A DNA stretch of 64,000 bases from Tunicatimonas sp965217275 (GCA_965217275.1 OZ244400.1:1550001-1614000), one strand, 5' to 3'. Counted from the stretch's first letter, positions 28,106 to 37,572 are shown. Notes: generated by a model not told the origin, from the sequence alone. Numbers and translations are program-made.

Positions 28106-29227
28106 TCAAAACGCCTCCCCAATGGTCAGATAATAGCCGCTGGTGTTTTGGCCAAACCCGGCATCGAGACGGATGTTGATTTTTTTCTGCCGATCAAGCT
28201 CAAACCGTAGTCCGCCGCCCACGGTGTAGCGAAAATCTTGTAATTGTATCTCAGACAGTTGCGGAGCTACTCCGCCGTAGCTGACAAAGGCTACCGCCCC
28301 CACGCGCCAAAACAGCATGGCCCGGTAGGCGGCTTGCACCGTCAGCATGCTTCGTTCACGAAACCGTCCCTCGAAGTAGCCCCGCATCCGCTTGCTGCCT
28401 CCCAATAGGGCCAGCTGGTTGAAAGGCGGTGCTCCCGACTGCGCCACGCCGTAGGCATTCAGGGCCACCACGTGGTTCCACTTTGTGCGCACAAAAGTGC
28501 TGGCATCCACCGAAAGGGTGGTGTAATTGAAGTCGCTACCGGTCCACCCGGCATTGCGTTGCAACAGGGTTTCCACGTACCAGCCATCAGAAGAGAAAAA
28601 CACGTTGTCGCGCGTGTCGAATAAGGCTACCACGCCCGGTCCGGAGGTGTTGCCGCCCCGGCTTCCCACAATGGTTCCGGCCGCCAGTTGACCTTCTTCT
28701 TCAGTTTCGGTGATCACGAAGTTCTCGAACCAGTAACGCATTCCCACGTACCATTTCGGATGCACCCGCTTAAGCGCGGTGAGCCGGATGCGCGGGAAGT
28801 TCACGCTGTAGGCCTCTTCCTGGTCGGCCCGGGCTTGGTTACCAATGCCGAAAAACTGGTACACGTAGCGAAAGTAGCCCACTTCGCCATAGGTATAGTA
28901 GTCGCCATTATTGACAAACAGCGTGAAGGGAAAGTAGAGCAGCAGTTGCTTCTGCAAGGTGTAGGCCGCTATCACTTGCACCGAGGAGGGGCGGGCGGTA
29001 AGCGAATCGGTTTGGAAATTGAACGCGTACACTCCGGCCACTCCGAAGCCCAAGCTGGTTTCAGGAGTATAGAAAACTACGGGAAGTCCGTATAGACTAT
29101 TGCTCCGTTCACTGACCGAATCAAGGGCGGCCACTTCTGTTTCCTGAGGAGGTTCGGTGGTCTGCGCGTCGGCACCAGCGGCCAATAACAATCCGCAGAA
29201 AATAGCAATGAAAAAGAATTGTGCCAA
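28106..29227 (-). CDS. BamA/TamA (Omp85)-type outer-membrane barrel protein
   Basis: A 373-residue protein with a signal peptide (F-F-F-I-A-I-F-C-G-L-L-L-A-A-G-A-D-A-Q) and alternating strands, including G-L-P-V-V-F-Y-T-P-E-T-S-L-G-F-G near the N-terminus and G-G-S-K-R-M-R-G-Y-F-E-G-R-F-R, the conserved R-G-(Y/F) element inside Omp85 barrels. The last residue is phenylalanine, as usual for outer-membrane proteins. No POTRA domains are present, so this is a barrel-only member of the surface-antigen family; its substrate is unknown. Its stop codon abuts the 7-bp repeat array. Confidence 0.8.
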   Translation of the reverse strand: MAQFFFIAIFCGLLLAAGADAQTTEPPQETEVAALDSVSERSNSLYGLPVVFYTPETSLGFGVAGVYAFNFQTDSLTARPSSVQVIAAYTLQKQLLLYFPFTLFVNNGDYYTYGEVGYFRYVYQFFGIGNQARADQEEAYSVNFPRIRLTALKRVHPKWYVGMRYWFENFVITETEEEGQLAAGTIVGSRGGNTSGPGVVALFDTRDNVFFSSDGWYVETLLQRNAGWTGSDFNYTTLSVDASTFVRTKWNHVVALNAYGVAQSGAPPFNQLALLGGSKRMRGYFEGRFRERSMLTVQAAYRAMLFWRVGAVAFVSYGGVAPQLSEIQLQDFRYTVGGGLRFELDRQKKINIRLDAGFGQNTSGYYLTIGEAF

Positions 29228-29332
29228 GTCGGAAGCAGTTAGGGCGACCAGCGAGAAAGGTAAATAAAGCCCCGGCCGAATACAAATGGTGGTTTCAGTC
29301 CGGGAAAGATGTTTTAGATAACCACTAGTTGT

Positions 29333-29767
29333 TTACTCGCGAATCTTTCTGAAGAAGCGTTGCAACAATTGCCGGGCCTCAACGGCCATCACCCCGGTGG
29401 TCAAGTCGGTTTTGGGATGCAAGATGCGGTCATTGTAGCGGCGGAAGCCCCGCTCCGGATCGTCGGCGGCCCACACCAGTTGCCCTAGGTGCGCCCAGTG
29501 GATGGCTCCGGCGCACATCACGCAGGGCTCCAGGGTGACGTAGAGTGTGCAGTCGGGCAAGTATTTGGCTCCTAGGTGATCGAAAGCAGCGGTCAGGGCC
29601 AGCATCTCGGCGTGGGCGGTGGGGTCGTTAAGGCGCTCGGTTTGGTTGTGGGCGCGGGCGATGATGCGGTCGTTGGCGACAACAACGGCTCCGACCGGTA
29701 TTTCGCCTTCGTCATAGGCTTGTTCGGCCTGCTGTAGAGCCAGTTGCATGTAGTGTTCGTTGTCCAC
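29333..29767 (-). CDS. tadA: tRNA-specific adenosine deaminase TadA (nucleoside deaminase)
   Basis: A 144-residue zinc deaminase with H-A-E (H52, E54) and P-C-V-M-C (C82, C85). It converts A34 to inosine in the tRNA wobble position; guanine or cytosine deaminases share the fold, but the length and the F-F-R-K-I-R-E end fit TadA. The GTG at 29767 is preferred because it gives the usual M-D-N-E-H-Y-M-Q-L-A-L start; a TTG at 29791 would add eight residues overlapping the upstream gene's end. It follows a small coiled-coil gene on the same strand. Confidence 0.85.
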   Translation of the reverse strand: MDNEHYMQLALQQAEQAYDEGEIPVGAVVVANDRIIARAHNQTERLNDPTAHAEMLALTAAFDHLGAKYLPDCTLYVTLEPCVMCAGAIHWAHLGQLVWAADDPERGFRRYNDRILHPKTDLTTGVMAVEARQLLQRFFRKIRE

Positions 29768-29777
29768 TACTACACTC

Positions 29778-29999
29778 TTAATCCAAACCAATATGACGCT
29801 TGATACGATCTATCTCGCGACGTAGTTCGGACATTTCTTCTAATCCCTTCTCAATAGCCCCCAACCGATTATTAGTCTCCTGGGCAGCAAGTAGCAGTTG
29901 AGCTTGCCCTTGCACCAGTACATTTAGCAACTCGTTTTGCTGATCCTGTCTCTTTAGCGAATCAGCGAGTAGTTCTACAATGCGGTCTTCATTTTTCAT
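29778..29999 (-). CDS. Small coiled-coil protein of unknown function
   Basis: A 73-residue hydrophilic protein, predicted almost entirely helical, with heptad-like spacing through L-L-A-D-S-L-K-R-Q-D-Q-Q-N-E-L-L-N-V-L and E-E-M-S-E-L-R-R-E-I-D-R-I-K-R. It has no signal peptide or catalytic motif. It ends 10 bp before the tadA start and is probably co-transcribed with it. Similar short helical proteins are common in Bacteroidota; the function is unknown. Confidence 0.6.
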   Translation of the reverse strand: MKNEDRIVELLADSLKRQDQQNELLNVLVQGQAQLLLAAQETNNRLGAIEKGLEEMSELRREIDRIKRHIGLD

Positions 30000-30113
30000 G
30001 ATACAACAGATTTGGTATAAAGATACGGCTTTGCGTTCAATCAGCCAATAACTGCGTGGATTGGTAGTAAAACTGTTTACGAATGATCAGTCTGTTCGCT
30101 TTTCTAATTACCC

Positions 30114-30638
30114 TTATCGCGATAGGTAATAACTTCGGAAAGCGGATATCTCTTCTTTCTCCTGCTCGACGTAAAGTGAAAAGATCTTTTCCCCAACCGT
30201 ACTCCGCACGGCAGAGATACCCACGTCGATCAACCGAATACCCTGCGTAGTCAGGAAAACATTGTCAAAAACTTCGCCCGATTCGCCGGACGGACGCCGC
30301 GCGTCGCGGTGCACAAAACCGACCTCGTGCAGTTGTTTTAGTTCTTCCTCAAACACATCCATTTGTAGCACCTTAGATTCGTACTCGTAGGTGCGAAAAT
30401 CAAGGGGATAGAGCCGCTCCATCACCAGCATCTCCCACTTTTTAGCTTCGTCCAAGTCCAACCGCACAAACTTCACCACCAGTGAGTTAATCTGATTGGC
30501 GTATTTCATCTTTTCGGCCTCCGAACCTATGTCAGAGCGTGTATCTTCGGTAAACAGCTTGGCTACCTCAGTAGACGACAATGCAATTACGGTGTTATTC
30601 GCTCCTTGCGACAGGGTTTTGGGATAAGGCTCGTCCAT
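30114..30638 (-). CDS. Very small protein-kinase-like protein
   Basis: A 174-residue protein with a compact kinase pattern: a glycine-poor nucleotide loop (S-Q-G-A-N-N-T-V-I-A-L, 10-20), V-A-K with K27, a helix with E40 or E42, a hinge-like M-L-V-M-E-R-L (70-76), catalytic loop H-R-D at 110-112 with N126 in F-D-N-V-F-L, and D-V-G at 138-140 in place of D-F-G. Kinases usually need about 250 residues, and the C-lobe after D-V-G is only about 35 residues here. It starts 7 bp after lysS ends. It may be a kinase-fold phosphotransferase or a pseudokinase. Confidence 0.6.
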   Translation of the reverse strand: MDEPYPKTLSQGANNTVIALSSTEVAKLFTEDTRSDIGSEAEKMKYANQINSLVVKFVRLDLDEAKKWEMLVMERLYPLDFRTYEYESKVLQMDVFEEELKQLHEVGFVHRDARRPSGESGEVFDNVFLTTQGIRLIDVGISAVRSTVGEKIFSLYVEQEKEEISAFRSYYLSR

Positions 30639-30645
30639 CGCATCA

Positions 30646-32379
30646 TCAGGTTTTCGTCCACCCCTGCACTTCTTCCAACGTAGGGTTCTTCACCTCCTTG
30701 AGCTTCATCTTCTTACGCATCCCGCTCAAATCGTTGTGCAGTTTGTTGGGCGAGGCTTCATCCAATTGTGCCACCATCAGAATGCCCAGTTTGTGCAAGA
30801 TGGGGATCAACTCCGGCCGTACGCCCCGCTCGACAAACTCCTGCTCAGTGGATTCTTCCCGACGGGCTTCGGGCTTCATCTGGGGGAAGAACAGCACGTC
30901 CTGAATGGATGGACTGTTGGTCATGATCATGGTCAGGCGGTCAATGCCCAGCCCCACTCCGGCGGCGGGCGGCATGCCGTACTCCAGGGCGCGCAAGAAA
31001 TCTTCGTCCAGCATCATGGCCTCTTCGTCGCCCCGCTTGGCCAGCTTCAGTTGTTCCTCGAAGCGCTGCCGCTGGTCTACCGGGTCGTTGAGCTCCGAGT
31101 AGGCGTTCATAATTTCCTTGCCGTTGCAGATGGCCTCGAAGCGCTCCACCAGCTCCGGGTTGTCGCGGTGGCGCTTGGTGAGAGGCGACATCTCTACCGG
31201 GTAGTCGGTGATGAAGGTGGGCTGGATGAGGTGTGGCTCGCAGGTTTCGCCGAAGATTTCGTCGATCAGTTTGCCCTTACCCATCGTGTCGTCAATGGGT
31301 ACGTTCAGTTTGCGGGCGGTGTCGCGCAACTCCTTTTCATCCATCGCGCTGATGTCGATATCCGTATGGTGTTGGATGGCCTCAAACATGGTGAAGCGCT
31401 TCCAGGGGCGCTTAAAATCAATGGTATGATCGCCCACCGTCACCTGGGTAGTGCCGTGCAGGTCCAGCGCCACTTTCTCCACCATTGCCTCCATCAGGTC
31501 CATCATCCAAAAGTAGTCTTTGTAAGCCACGTACACCTCAATCTGGGTAAACTCCGGATTGTGGAAGCGCGACATGCCCTCGTTGCGGAAATCCTTGGCA
31601 AACTCGTATACCCCATCGAAGCCGCCCACGATCAACCGCTTCAGGTACAGTTCGTTGGCGATACGCAGGTACAGGGTCATGTCCAGCGTGTTATGGTGCG
31701 TCTTGAACGGCCGCGCCGCCGCGCCGCCGTAGAGCGGCTGCAGAATGGGGGTTTCCACTTCCAGGTAGCCCCGGTCGTTCAAGAAATCGCGCATCGACTG
31801 CATGAGCTTGGAGCGTTGGCGGAAGGTCTGCCGCACCCGCGGGTTCACAATCATGTCTACGTAGCGTTGCCGGTAGCGCTGCTCGGGGTCGGTGAAAGCG
31901 TCGTAAATTTTTGTCTCACCGGTAGCTTCGTCTTTCACCTCACGGGGCAGCGGCAGCGGGCGTAGCGACTTGGCAAGGATGGTGAGTTCTTTCACGCGGA
32001 CAGTCAGCTCGCCGGTTTGGGTGGTGAACACGTGGCCGTGCACGCCGATGATATCGCCCATGTCGAGCAGTTTTTTGAACACCTCGTTGTAGAGTGCCTT
32101 ATCGTCGCCGGGGCAAATTTCGTCGCGGGCAATGTAGAGCTGAATGCGCCCACTGCTGTCTTGCAACTCGGCAAAAGAAGCCTTGCCCATAATGCGGCGG
32201 CGCATCATCCGTCCCGCCAGGCGCACGTCCTGAGAGTCGTCGGGGTTCGCCTTATACGATTGCACAATCGCCGCGGCGGTGGTGGTGACCTCAAAAGATT
32301 CAGGCGGATAGGGATTGACCCCGGCATCTATCAAGGCTTGCCGCTCTTCTCTTCTTCGTAGTTCTTGTTCGCTTAGCAT
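30646..32379 (-). CDS. lysS: Lysine--tRNA ligase, class II
   Basis: A 577-residue cytoplasmic synthetase that charges tRNA-Lys. The N-terminal OB-fold anticodon domain (V-R-L-A-G-R-M-M...G-K-A-S-F-A-E-L-Q-D) is followed by the catalytic core with motif 2 F-R-N-E-G-M-S-R-F-H-N-P-E-F-T and motif 3 G-V-G-L-G-I-D-R-L-T-M. The last 70 or so residues beyond motif 3 are the extension normally found in Bacteroidota LysRS, so the length is ordinary for the phylum. The kinase-like gene follows 7 bp downstream. Confidence 0.97.
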   Translation of the reverse strand: MLSEQELRRREERQALIDAGVNPYPPESFEVTTTAAAIVQSYKANPDDSQDVRLAGRMMRRRIMGKASFAELQDSSGRIQLYIARDEICPGDDKALYNEVFKKLLDMGDIIGVHGHVFTTQTGELTVRVKELTILAKSLRPLPLPREVKDEATGETKIYDAFTDPEQRYRQRYVDMIVNPRVRQTFRQRSKLMQSMRDFLNDRGYLEVETPILQPLYGGAAARPFKTHHNTLDMTLYLRIANELYLKRLIVGGFDGVYEFAKDFRNEGMSRFHNPEFTQIEVYVAYKDYFWMMDLMEAMVEKVALDLHGTTQVTVGDHTIDFKRPWKRFTMFEAIQHHTDIDISAMDEKELRDTARKLNVPIDDTMGKGKLIDEIFGETCEPHLIQPTFITDYPVEMSPLTKRHRDNPELVERFEAICNGKEIMNAYSELNDPVDQRQRFEEQLKLAKRGDEEAMMLDEDFLRALEYGMPPAAGVGLGIDRLTMIMTNSPSIQDVLFFPQMKPEARREESTEQEFVERGVRPELIPILHKLGILMVAQLDEASPNKLHNDLSGMRKKMKLKEVKNPTLEEVQGWTKT

Positions 32380-32479
32380 TAGGTCTTTTTTCTAGATATT
32401 CATGACTATCGCTCGCTTATAACGTTACATACAAACGCGCAATAATTTAAGTGTTAGGAAGTTGGTTGGATGCAGTAGG

Positions 32480-32992
32480 TTATTTCTTTTTCTGGTTCGC
32501 TAACTGCTTTATCCTTTCAATAGTTAATTCGTAATCAGAGATTTTGCCCGTTCTCTCGCTAATGTTTCTTTGGCCCGTATGCTCTATTTCTATTACCTGC
32601 ATGTTCTTTAGATAAATCGTCGACTCAAAAGTGCTGTCTAAGTGCGCATAGTTAAAGCTGGATTTACTGTCATCCCACGGAAAGAGTGCTTCAACTTCCT
32701 TGATCACTATGGGTTCTTTTTTATCAAAAAAAACTACTGTGGTTAATCTTCCTCTTGAAAGGCCAATCGTTTCCTTCGCCTTAACGAGATCGTGACTAAT
32801 TTTATAAATCTCAATTACAGCGCCTCCATCAAAGTCTTGCTCGTAAATTTTGGAAGCATCAAACCTAGTCATCCTCACGGAGTCGCTAGAGTCAATCGCT
32901 TGGATTTTGGAACTAATGCTATCCACTATACTTTGTGGCAAAACTGGATTAGCAAACAAGAGAAACATAGGTATGATAGATGCTCGCCTCAT
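32480..32992 (-). CDS. Exported protein of unknown function
   Basis: A 170-residue protein with a probable signal peptide (M-R-R-A-S-I-I-P-M-F-L-L-F-A-N-P-V-L-P-Q) and a charged mature part ending in N-Q-K-K-K. I recognise no domain. The DNA is AT-richer than lysS beside it. It is a single gene, divergent from the SurA-like operon. Confidence 0.55.
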   Translation of the reverse strand: MRRASIIPMFLLFANPVLPQSIVDSISSKIQAIDSSDSVRMTRFDASKIYEQDFDGGAVIEIYKISHDLVKAKETIGLSRGRLTTVVFFDKKEPIVIKEVEALFPWDDSKSSFNYAHLDSTFESTIYLKNMQVIEIEHTGQRNISERTGKISDYELTIERIKQLANQKKK

Positions 32993-33155
32993 GACTTTCT
33001 CTCAAAAATTAATTTTATGGCACTAATCTAAGGAATTTTACGCCCCGCCCGGCGTTGTTCCCCCGCGTCATTCTTCCGCAATAATAAGGATTGTTGGCGG
33101 CTTGCTTACCAGAAGCCGCGAATTTTCGCTAACATTGCACCCTAAAATCATTTGT

Positions 33156-35198
33156 ATGCGCTATTTATTTGGGCCAACATTGCCGCTTTTTTCTTCAGTT
33201 TCAATCAAGCGAACCGCAGTTTGTGCCTTGGCTCTGCTCACCGCTGCTTGCTCCACCACCAAAAAGTCGGCCGACCAAACCAATACCTTCCAACCGCAGG
33301 AAGCGGTGCTGTTCACCGTGGCCAACGACTCGGTGCGCGCCGATGAGTTTATGTACGTTTACCAAAAGAACCAAGCCGATTCGGTGGCCCGCATGAGCGA
33401 GGAGGCCCAGGCCGAAGCCGTGCGCGACTACCTGAAACTCTACGTGAACTTCAAACTCAAGGTGAAGGCCGCCGAAGCGGCGCAGCTGGACCAGAAGGAG
33501 AGTTTTAAAAAGGAGCTGGCGCAGTACCAACAACAGCTGGCCAAACCCTACCTGGTAGAAAACCGCGTCACCGAGCAACTGATCGAAGAAGCCTACGAAC
33601 GCTCCAAACAAGAAGTAAAGGCATCGCACATTCTCATCACGGTTGATGAAAACGCTCCGCCCGCCGACACCCTGCGGGCCTACCAGAAGGCCGACAGCCT
33701 GCGGCAACTGGCCCTGAACGGCGCTTCTTTCGCCATGCTAGCCGAGCAGTATTCCAACGACCCCTCGGCGGCCAGTAACGGCGGCGATTTGGGCTACTTC
33801 ACCGCCCTGCAGATGGTGTATCCCTTCGAGAACGCGGCCTACCGCACCGAGGTGGGCAGCATTTCGCCTCCCATTCGCACCCGCTTCGGTTACCATATCA
33901 TCAAGGTGCACGACAAGCGCCCGTCTAAAGGCAAAGTTAAAGTGGCTCACATCATGATTCGGGAGGGCGAAAACGCCCAGGATTCTAGCGCCTACCAGAA
34001 GGCGCAGCAAATTTATGAGCAACTGCAGCAGGGCGGCAACTGGAACGAACTGACCGAGCGCTTTTCGGACGATGTGACCACCCGCTCATCGGGCGGCGAG
34101 CTGCCCGCCTTTGGCACCGGTAATATGATCGAAAGCTTCGAGGACGCGGCCTTCGCCCTGAACAATCCAGGCGACATTTCCCCACCGGTGAAAACTCGTT
34201 TCGGCTGGCACGTGATCAAACTCCTGGAGCGGCAGGGCCTGGAACCGCTGAACGAACTGCGCCCGTCGCTCGAGCGGCGCATCGACCGCAGCGTGCGCTC
34301 CGAGGTGATGCAGAGCGAGATGGTGGATTTGTTAAAGCAAGAAAATGGTTATCAAGGCAATTCCGCGGCGATTTGGGCGGCGGTGGCGCAGGTGCAGCAA
34401 GCGTCAACCGTCGGTTCTTCCGAAGAAGTTTTGTTCACCATGCAAGACACTACGCTCACCACGGGGGATTTCTACGCCTTCGTGAAGCAAAAATTGGAAG
34501 ATAGCAAAATTGATAGTGCCTCAGCTCGACAAGCCTACCAAGATTTTGAGACGCAGAGCATTCTCACTTATGAAGAGCGGCATCTGCTTGACAAGTACGA
34601 AGACTACCGCCGGATCTTACAGGAATACCGCGACGGCATTCTGCTGTTTGATATCATGGAGAAAAAAGTATGGTCGAAGGCCATGGACGATAGTGTGGGG
34701 CTGCGCGACTACTTTGCGGCGCATCGCGACGACTACCGCTGGGACGAACGCGTGCGGGTGACGCTGGTAGACGCCGAAAGCGAAAAGGTGCTCAACGAAG
34801 TGAAGCAAAACTTGGAAGGAAAGAAATTGCCGCTGCCGGAAGAAGAACGCGCCTCTCTGGAGAAAAAATATACCAAAGATTCACCGCTAGCGCTGCAAAT
34901 CCGGCAAGAAACCTACGAGCGGGGCCAGCCGCGCACCGCCGCCGAAGCGGTGATCGATCAGGTAGATTGGTCGCTGGGTGCCTACACCGTGGAGAACAAC
35001 GGGCGATTTTACTATATTCAGGTGCAGGAGGTGCTGCCCCCCCAATTGAAAGAATTAGACGAGATAAAGGGCATTGTAATTGCTGATTATCAAAATTACC
35101 TGGACCGGCAGTGGGTCTCCGCGCTGCGCCAGCAATACTTGGTAGAAATCAACGACAATGTCCTACAAAAAGTCACTAGTGCGCTCAGCAACCGCTAA
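33156..35198 (+). CDS. Peptidyl-prolyl isomerase lipoprotein with two PpiC domains
   Basis: A 680-residue periplasmic lipoprotein. The start at 33156 gives M-R-Y-L-F-G and a lipobox L-T-A-A-C-S. A SurA-N-like helical region is followed by two parvulin domains: the first with A-S-H-I-L-I-T-V-D-E...G-G-D-L-G-Y-F and R-F-G-Y-H-I-I-K, the second with V-A-H-I-M-I-R-E...G-G-E-L-P-A-F-G-T-G-N-M and R-F-G-W-H-V-I-K. It would act as a chaperone for outer-membrane proteins. It overlaps the next gene by 41 bp and heads a three-gene chaperone operon. Confidence 0.88.
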   Translation: MRYLFGPTLPLFSSVSIKRTAVCALALLTAACSTTKKSADQTNTFQPQEAVLFTVANDSVRADEFMYVYQKNQADSVARMSEEAQAEAVRDYLKLYVNFKLKVKAAEAAQLDQKESFKKELAQYQQQLAKPYLVENRVTEQLIEEAYERSKQEVKASHILITVDENAPPADTLRAYQKADSLRQLALNGASFAMLAEQYSNDPSAASNGGDLGYFTALQMVYPFENAAYRTEVGSISPPIRTRFGYHIIKVHDKRPSKGKVKVAHIMIREGENAQDSSAYQKAQQIYEQLQQGGNWNELTERFSDDVTTRSSGGELPAFGTGNMIESFEDAAFALNNPGDISPPVKTRFGWHVIKLLERQGLEPLNELRPSLERRIDRSVRSEVMQSEMVDLLKQENGYQGNSAAIWAAVAQVQQASTVGSSEEVLFTMQDTTLTTGDFYAFVKQKLEDSKIDSASARQAYQDFETQSILTYEERHLLDKYEDYRRILQEYRDGILLFDIMEKKVWSKAMDDSVGLRDYFAAHRDDYRWDERVRVTLVDAESEKVLNEVKQNLEGKKLPLPEEERASLEKKYTKDSPLALQIRQETYERGQPRTAAEAVIDQVDWSLGAYTVENNGRFYYIQVQEVLPPQLKELDEIKGIVIADYQNYLDRQWVSALRQQYLVEINDNVLQKVTSALSNR

Positions 35199-36138
35199 GG
35201 CGGCGTTTTTCTCCGTGGTCATGCTTCTGGGCGCGTGTCGCGAACGCAGTCTGCCCAATTTTCTGCAGTTTAAGAACCAAGAAACCACCAAAGGAGTCAT
35301 TCGGCAGCCCGTAGCCCGGGTGTATGACAACTACCTCTACGAGCAAGACCTGGAAGGAATTGTGGATGAGAACAGCAGTGCCCAAGACAGTACCAACCTC
35401 GTGAGTCGTTACGTCGACACCTGGGTGAAGAAGCAACTGTTGCTCGCTGAAGCCGCTTCGCAGATGAACATCGACGAGGCCGAAATGGAGCGTAAGATTC
35501 TGGATTACCGCTACGCCCTCATCGTTTACGAGTTTGAGAAAAACTACGTGAACCAGGAAGTAGACACCGAAGTGAGCGAGCAAGAGATTGAACAGTACTA
35601 CCAGGAGCACCAGGAAAACTTTGAGCTGAAGCAAAATATCATCAAAGGGATTTTCGCCAAAGTGCCCCAGGAAGCTCCCCGGGTGGGCCGACTGCGCAAT
35701 TTGTTTCAGGGTGAGCTAGACGAAGAAGCCCGCGAGGAAATTCGCTCGTACTGCCTGAGTTTCGCCAGCGCCTACTCGCTCGACGACTCCACCTGGTACA
35801 ACTTTGAGGAGGTGATCGCCAACACCCCGCTGGTGAGTATTCCTAACAAAGTGCAGTTTTTGCAAAAAAACGAGTATGTTGAAACCTCCGATGATATTTA
35901 TGTGTACTTTGTCAAAGTGCGAGACTACAAAATTTCTGACCAGACATCGCCGTTAGAGTTTGTGAAGGACGACATCGTTAAGATTGTCACCAATCAGCGC
36001 AAAGTAGCCCTCACTCAGCAATTAGAAGAAGACATCTATCGCGATGCCAAAAAGAACAACGAGTTTGAAATATTCCCCTCTACCTCCCGCAGTGCGCCCA
36101 TTCCTACCAATCTGTCGGACCAGTCGGCTAATCGCTAA
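35158..36138 (+). CDS. SurA-N-like periplasmic chaperone lipoprotein without PpiC domain
   Basis: A 326-residue lipoprotein (S-V-V-M-L-L-G-A-C-R-E-R). A long helical part with W-V-K-K-Q-L-L-L-A-E-A and S-E-Q-E-I-E-Q-Y-Y-Q-E-H-Q-E-N-F corresponds to the N- and C-terminal helices of SurA, but no R-F-G-x-H rotamase motif is present. It overlaps the upstream gene by 41 bp and precedes another SurA-like gene by 4 bp, so it is the middle member of the operon, possibly a dedicated holdase. Confidence 0.75.
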   Translation: MSYKKSLVRSATAKAAFFSVVMLLGACRERSLPNFLQFKNQETTKGVIRQPVARVYDNYLYEQDLEGIVDENSSAQDSTNLVSRYVDTWVKKQLLLAEAASQMNIDEAEMERKILDYRYALIVYEFEKNYVNQEVDTEVSEQEIEQYYQEHQENFELKQNIIKGIFAKVPQEAPRVGRLRNLFQGELDEEAREEIRSYCLSFASAYSLDDSTWYNFEEVIANTPLVSIPNKVQFLQKNEYVETSDDIYVYFVKVRDYKISDQTSPLEFVKDDIVKIVTNQRKVALTQQLEEDIYRDAKKNNEFEIFPSTSRSAPIPTNLSDQSANR

Positions 36139-36142
36139 TTGG

Positions 36143-37543
36143 ATGTTGGATGTTGGATGTTGGACAATAAGTCATTCTAAACATCTACTGTCTACTATCC
36201 GACATCCAGTTGTTGCGCTAAGCACGCTACTGGGACTGATAATTTTACTTCCCTCGTTTACTAATGCTCAACCCACGGCGGGCCAAACCGTCGACAAAAT
36301 TGTGGCGAAGGTTGATAACTATATTGTGCTCAAATCAGATTTAGAGGGTGCCCTTCAGGAAGCGCAGCGCAACAGCCCCGCCGGGGTTAACTACACCCGT
36401 TGCCAAATTCTTCAGCAACTCGTTATTGAAAAACTACTGCTGGCCAAAGCCGAAATCGACTCGGTGGTGGTGGAAGAGCCGCGGGTGGAGTCCGAACTGG
36501 CCCGCCGCCTGCAGTACATGACCAATGCCTACGGTCAGGAAAACATTGAAGAGCAGTTTGGCAAATCTATTGAGGAGATTGGCGAAGACCTGCGCGTCGA
36601 CATTCGTGACCAACTGGTGGTGCAGCAGATGCAGAGCACCATCACCCAGGATATTCAGGTGACTCCGGCCGAAGTGCGCCGCTTCTTCAACAACATTCCT
36701 CAGGACAGCTTGCCATTTTATTCGTCAGAGGTGACGGTAGGTCAGATTGTGAAGCTGCCCACCGTGAGCAAGGGGCAAAAGGAAGCTGCCCGCAAGAAAC
36801 TGCTCGGCATCCGCGAGCGCGTGGTGGCGGGCGAGGACTTCGGCAAGCTAGCCCGAGAGTTTTCTAACGATCCGGGTTCCGGTGCTCAGGGTGGCGAACT
36901 GGGGTTCGTGGAACGGGGTCAGTTTGTGCCTGAGTTTGAGGCCGCAGCGCTTAAGATGCAGCCCGGCGAGCTGTCGCAACCCGTAGAATCGCCCTTCGGC
37001 TACCACCTCATTCAGCTCATCGAGCGTCGCGGAAACCGCTACAACAGCCGCCACATTCTGATTAAGCCCAACTCGTCGGCACTCGATATTGAATACGCGC
37101 GCGAGTACCTGGATAGTTTGCGCACCCAAATCCTGGCCGACAGCATTCCCTTTGCCAAAGCCGCCAAAGAAGAATCAGACGATAAAGAAACCGCGGGCAG
37201 CGGTGGGTTTTTCCTGAGTCCCGACGGTTCCAACCGGGTGTCTACCGAAAACATCGACCCGGCGATCTTTTTCACCATCGACACCATGCAGGTGGGAGCC
37301 ATCACCCCGCCGCTCACCTACCGTATGGACAATGGTGAACCGGCGGTGCGTATCCTGTATCTAAAGTCCAAGTCGCGACCCCATCAGGCCAATTTGCGCG
37401 ACGACTATCAGAAAATTTACAATGCCGCCCTGCAGGAAAAGCGCACGCGCATCCTGGAAGAATGGTTCGGCGACGCCCGCAAGCAAGTGTACATTGAGAT
37501 CGACCCCGAGCACAGCGCCTGCGACGTGGCCAACAGCATTTAA
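36143..37543 (+). CDS. SurA-like peptidyl-prolyl isomerase
   Basis: A 466-residue protein: a signal anchor (V-V-A-L-S-T-L-L-G-L-I-I-L-L-P-S-F-T-N-A-Q), the SurA N-domain (D-K-I-V-A-K-V-D-N-Y-I-V-L-K-S-D-L), a parvulin domain with F-S-N-D-P-G-S-G-A-Q-G-G-E-L-G-F and P-F-G-Y-H-L-I-Q-L-I-E, and a second partial repeat S-R-H-I-L-I-K-P...G-G-F-F-L. The only plausible ATG after the previous stop is at 36143, within the repeated ggatgttggatgttgg sequence, so the first 13 or so residues (M-L-D-V-G-C-W-T...) are repeat-encoded. It probably escorts barrel proteins through the periplasm. Confidence 0.85.
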   Translation: MLDVGCWTISHSKHLLSTIRHPVVALSTLLGLIILLPSFTNAQPTAGQTVDKIVAKVDNYIVLKSDLEGALQEAQRNSPAGVNYTRCQILQQLVIEKLLLAKAEIDSVVVEEPRVESELARRLQYMTNAYGQENIEEQFGKSIEEIGEDLRVDIRDQLVVQQMQSTITQDIQVTPAEVRRFFNNIPQDSLPFYSSEVTVGQIVKLPTVSKGQKEAARKKLLGIRERVVAGEDFGKLAREFSNDPGSGAQGGELGFVERGQFVPEFEAAALKMQPGELSQPVESPFGYHLIQLIERRGNRYNSRHILIKPNSSALDIEYAREYLDSLRTQILADSIPFAKAAKEESDDKETAGSGGFFLSPDGSNRVSTENIDPAIFFTIDTMQVGAITPPLTYRMDNGEPAVRILYLKSKSRPHQANLRDDYQKIYNAALQEKRTRILEEWFGDARKQVYIEIDPEHSACDVANSI

Positions 37544-37572
37544 TTCCCTTTCTTACCACTTAATCATACCCC

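Noticed and set aside
30736..31965. 409-codon open frame antisense to lysS
   Set aside because: It lies wholly opposite the class II lysyl-tRNA synthetase, whose motifs are intact. The antisense frame has no recognisable domain and is a by-product of GC-biased codon use.
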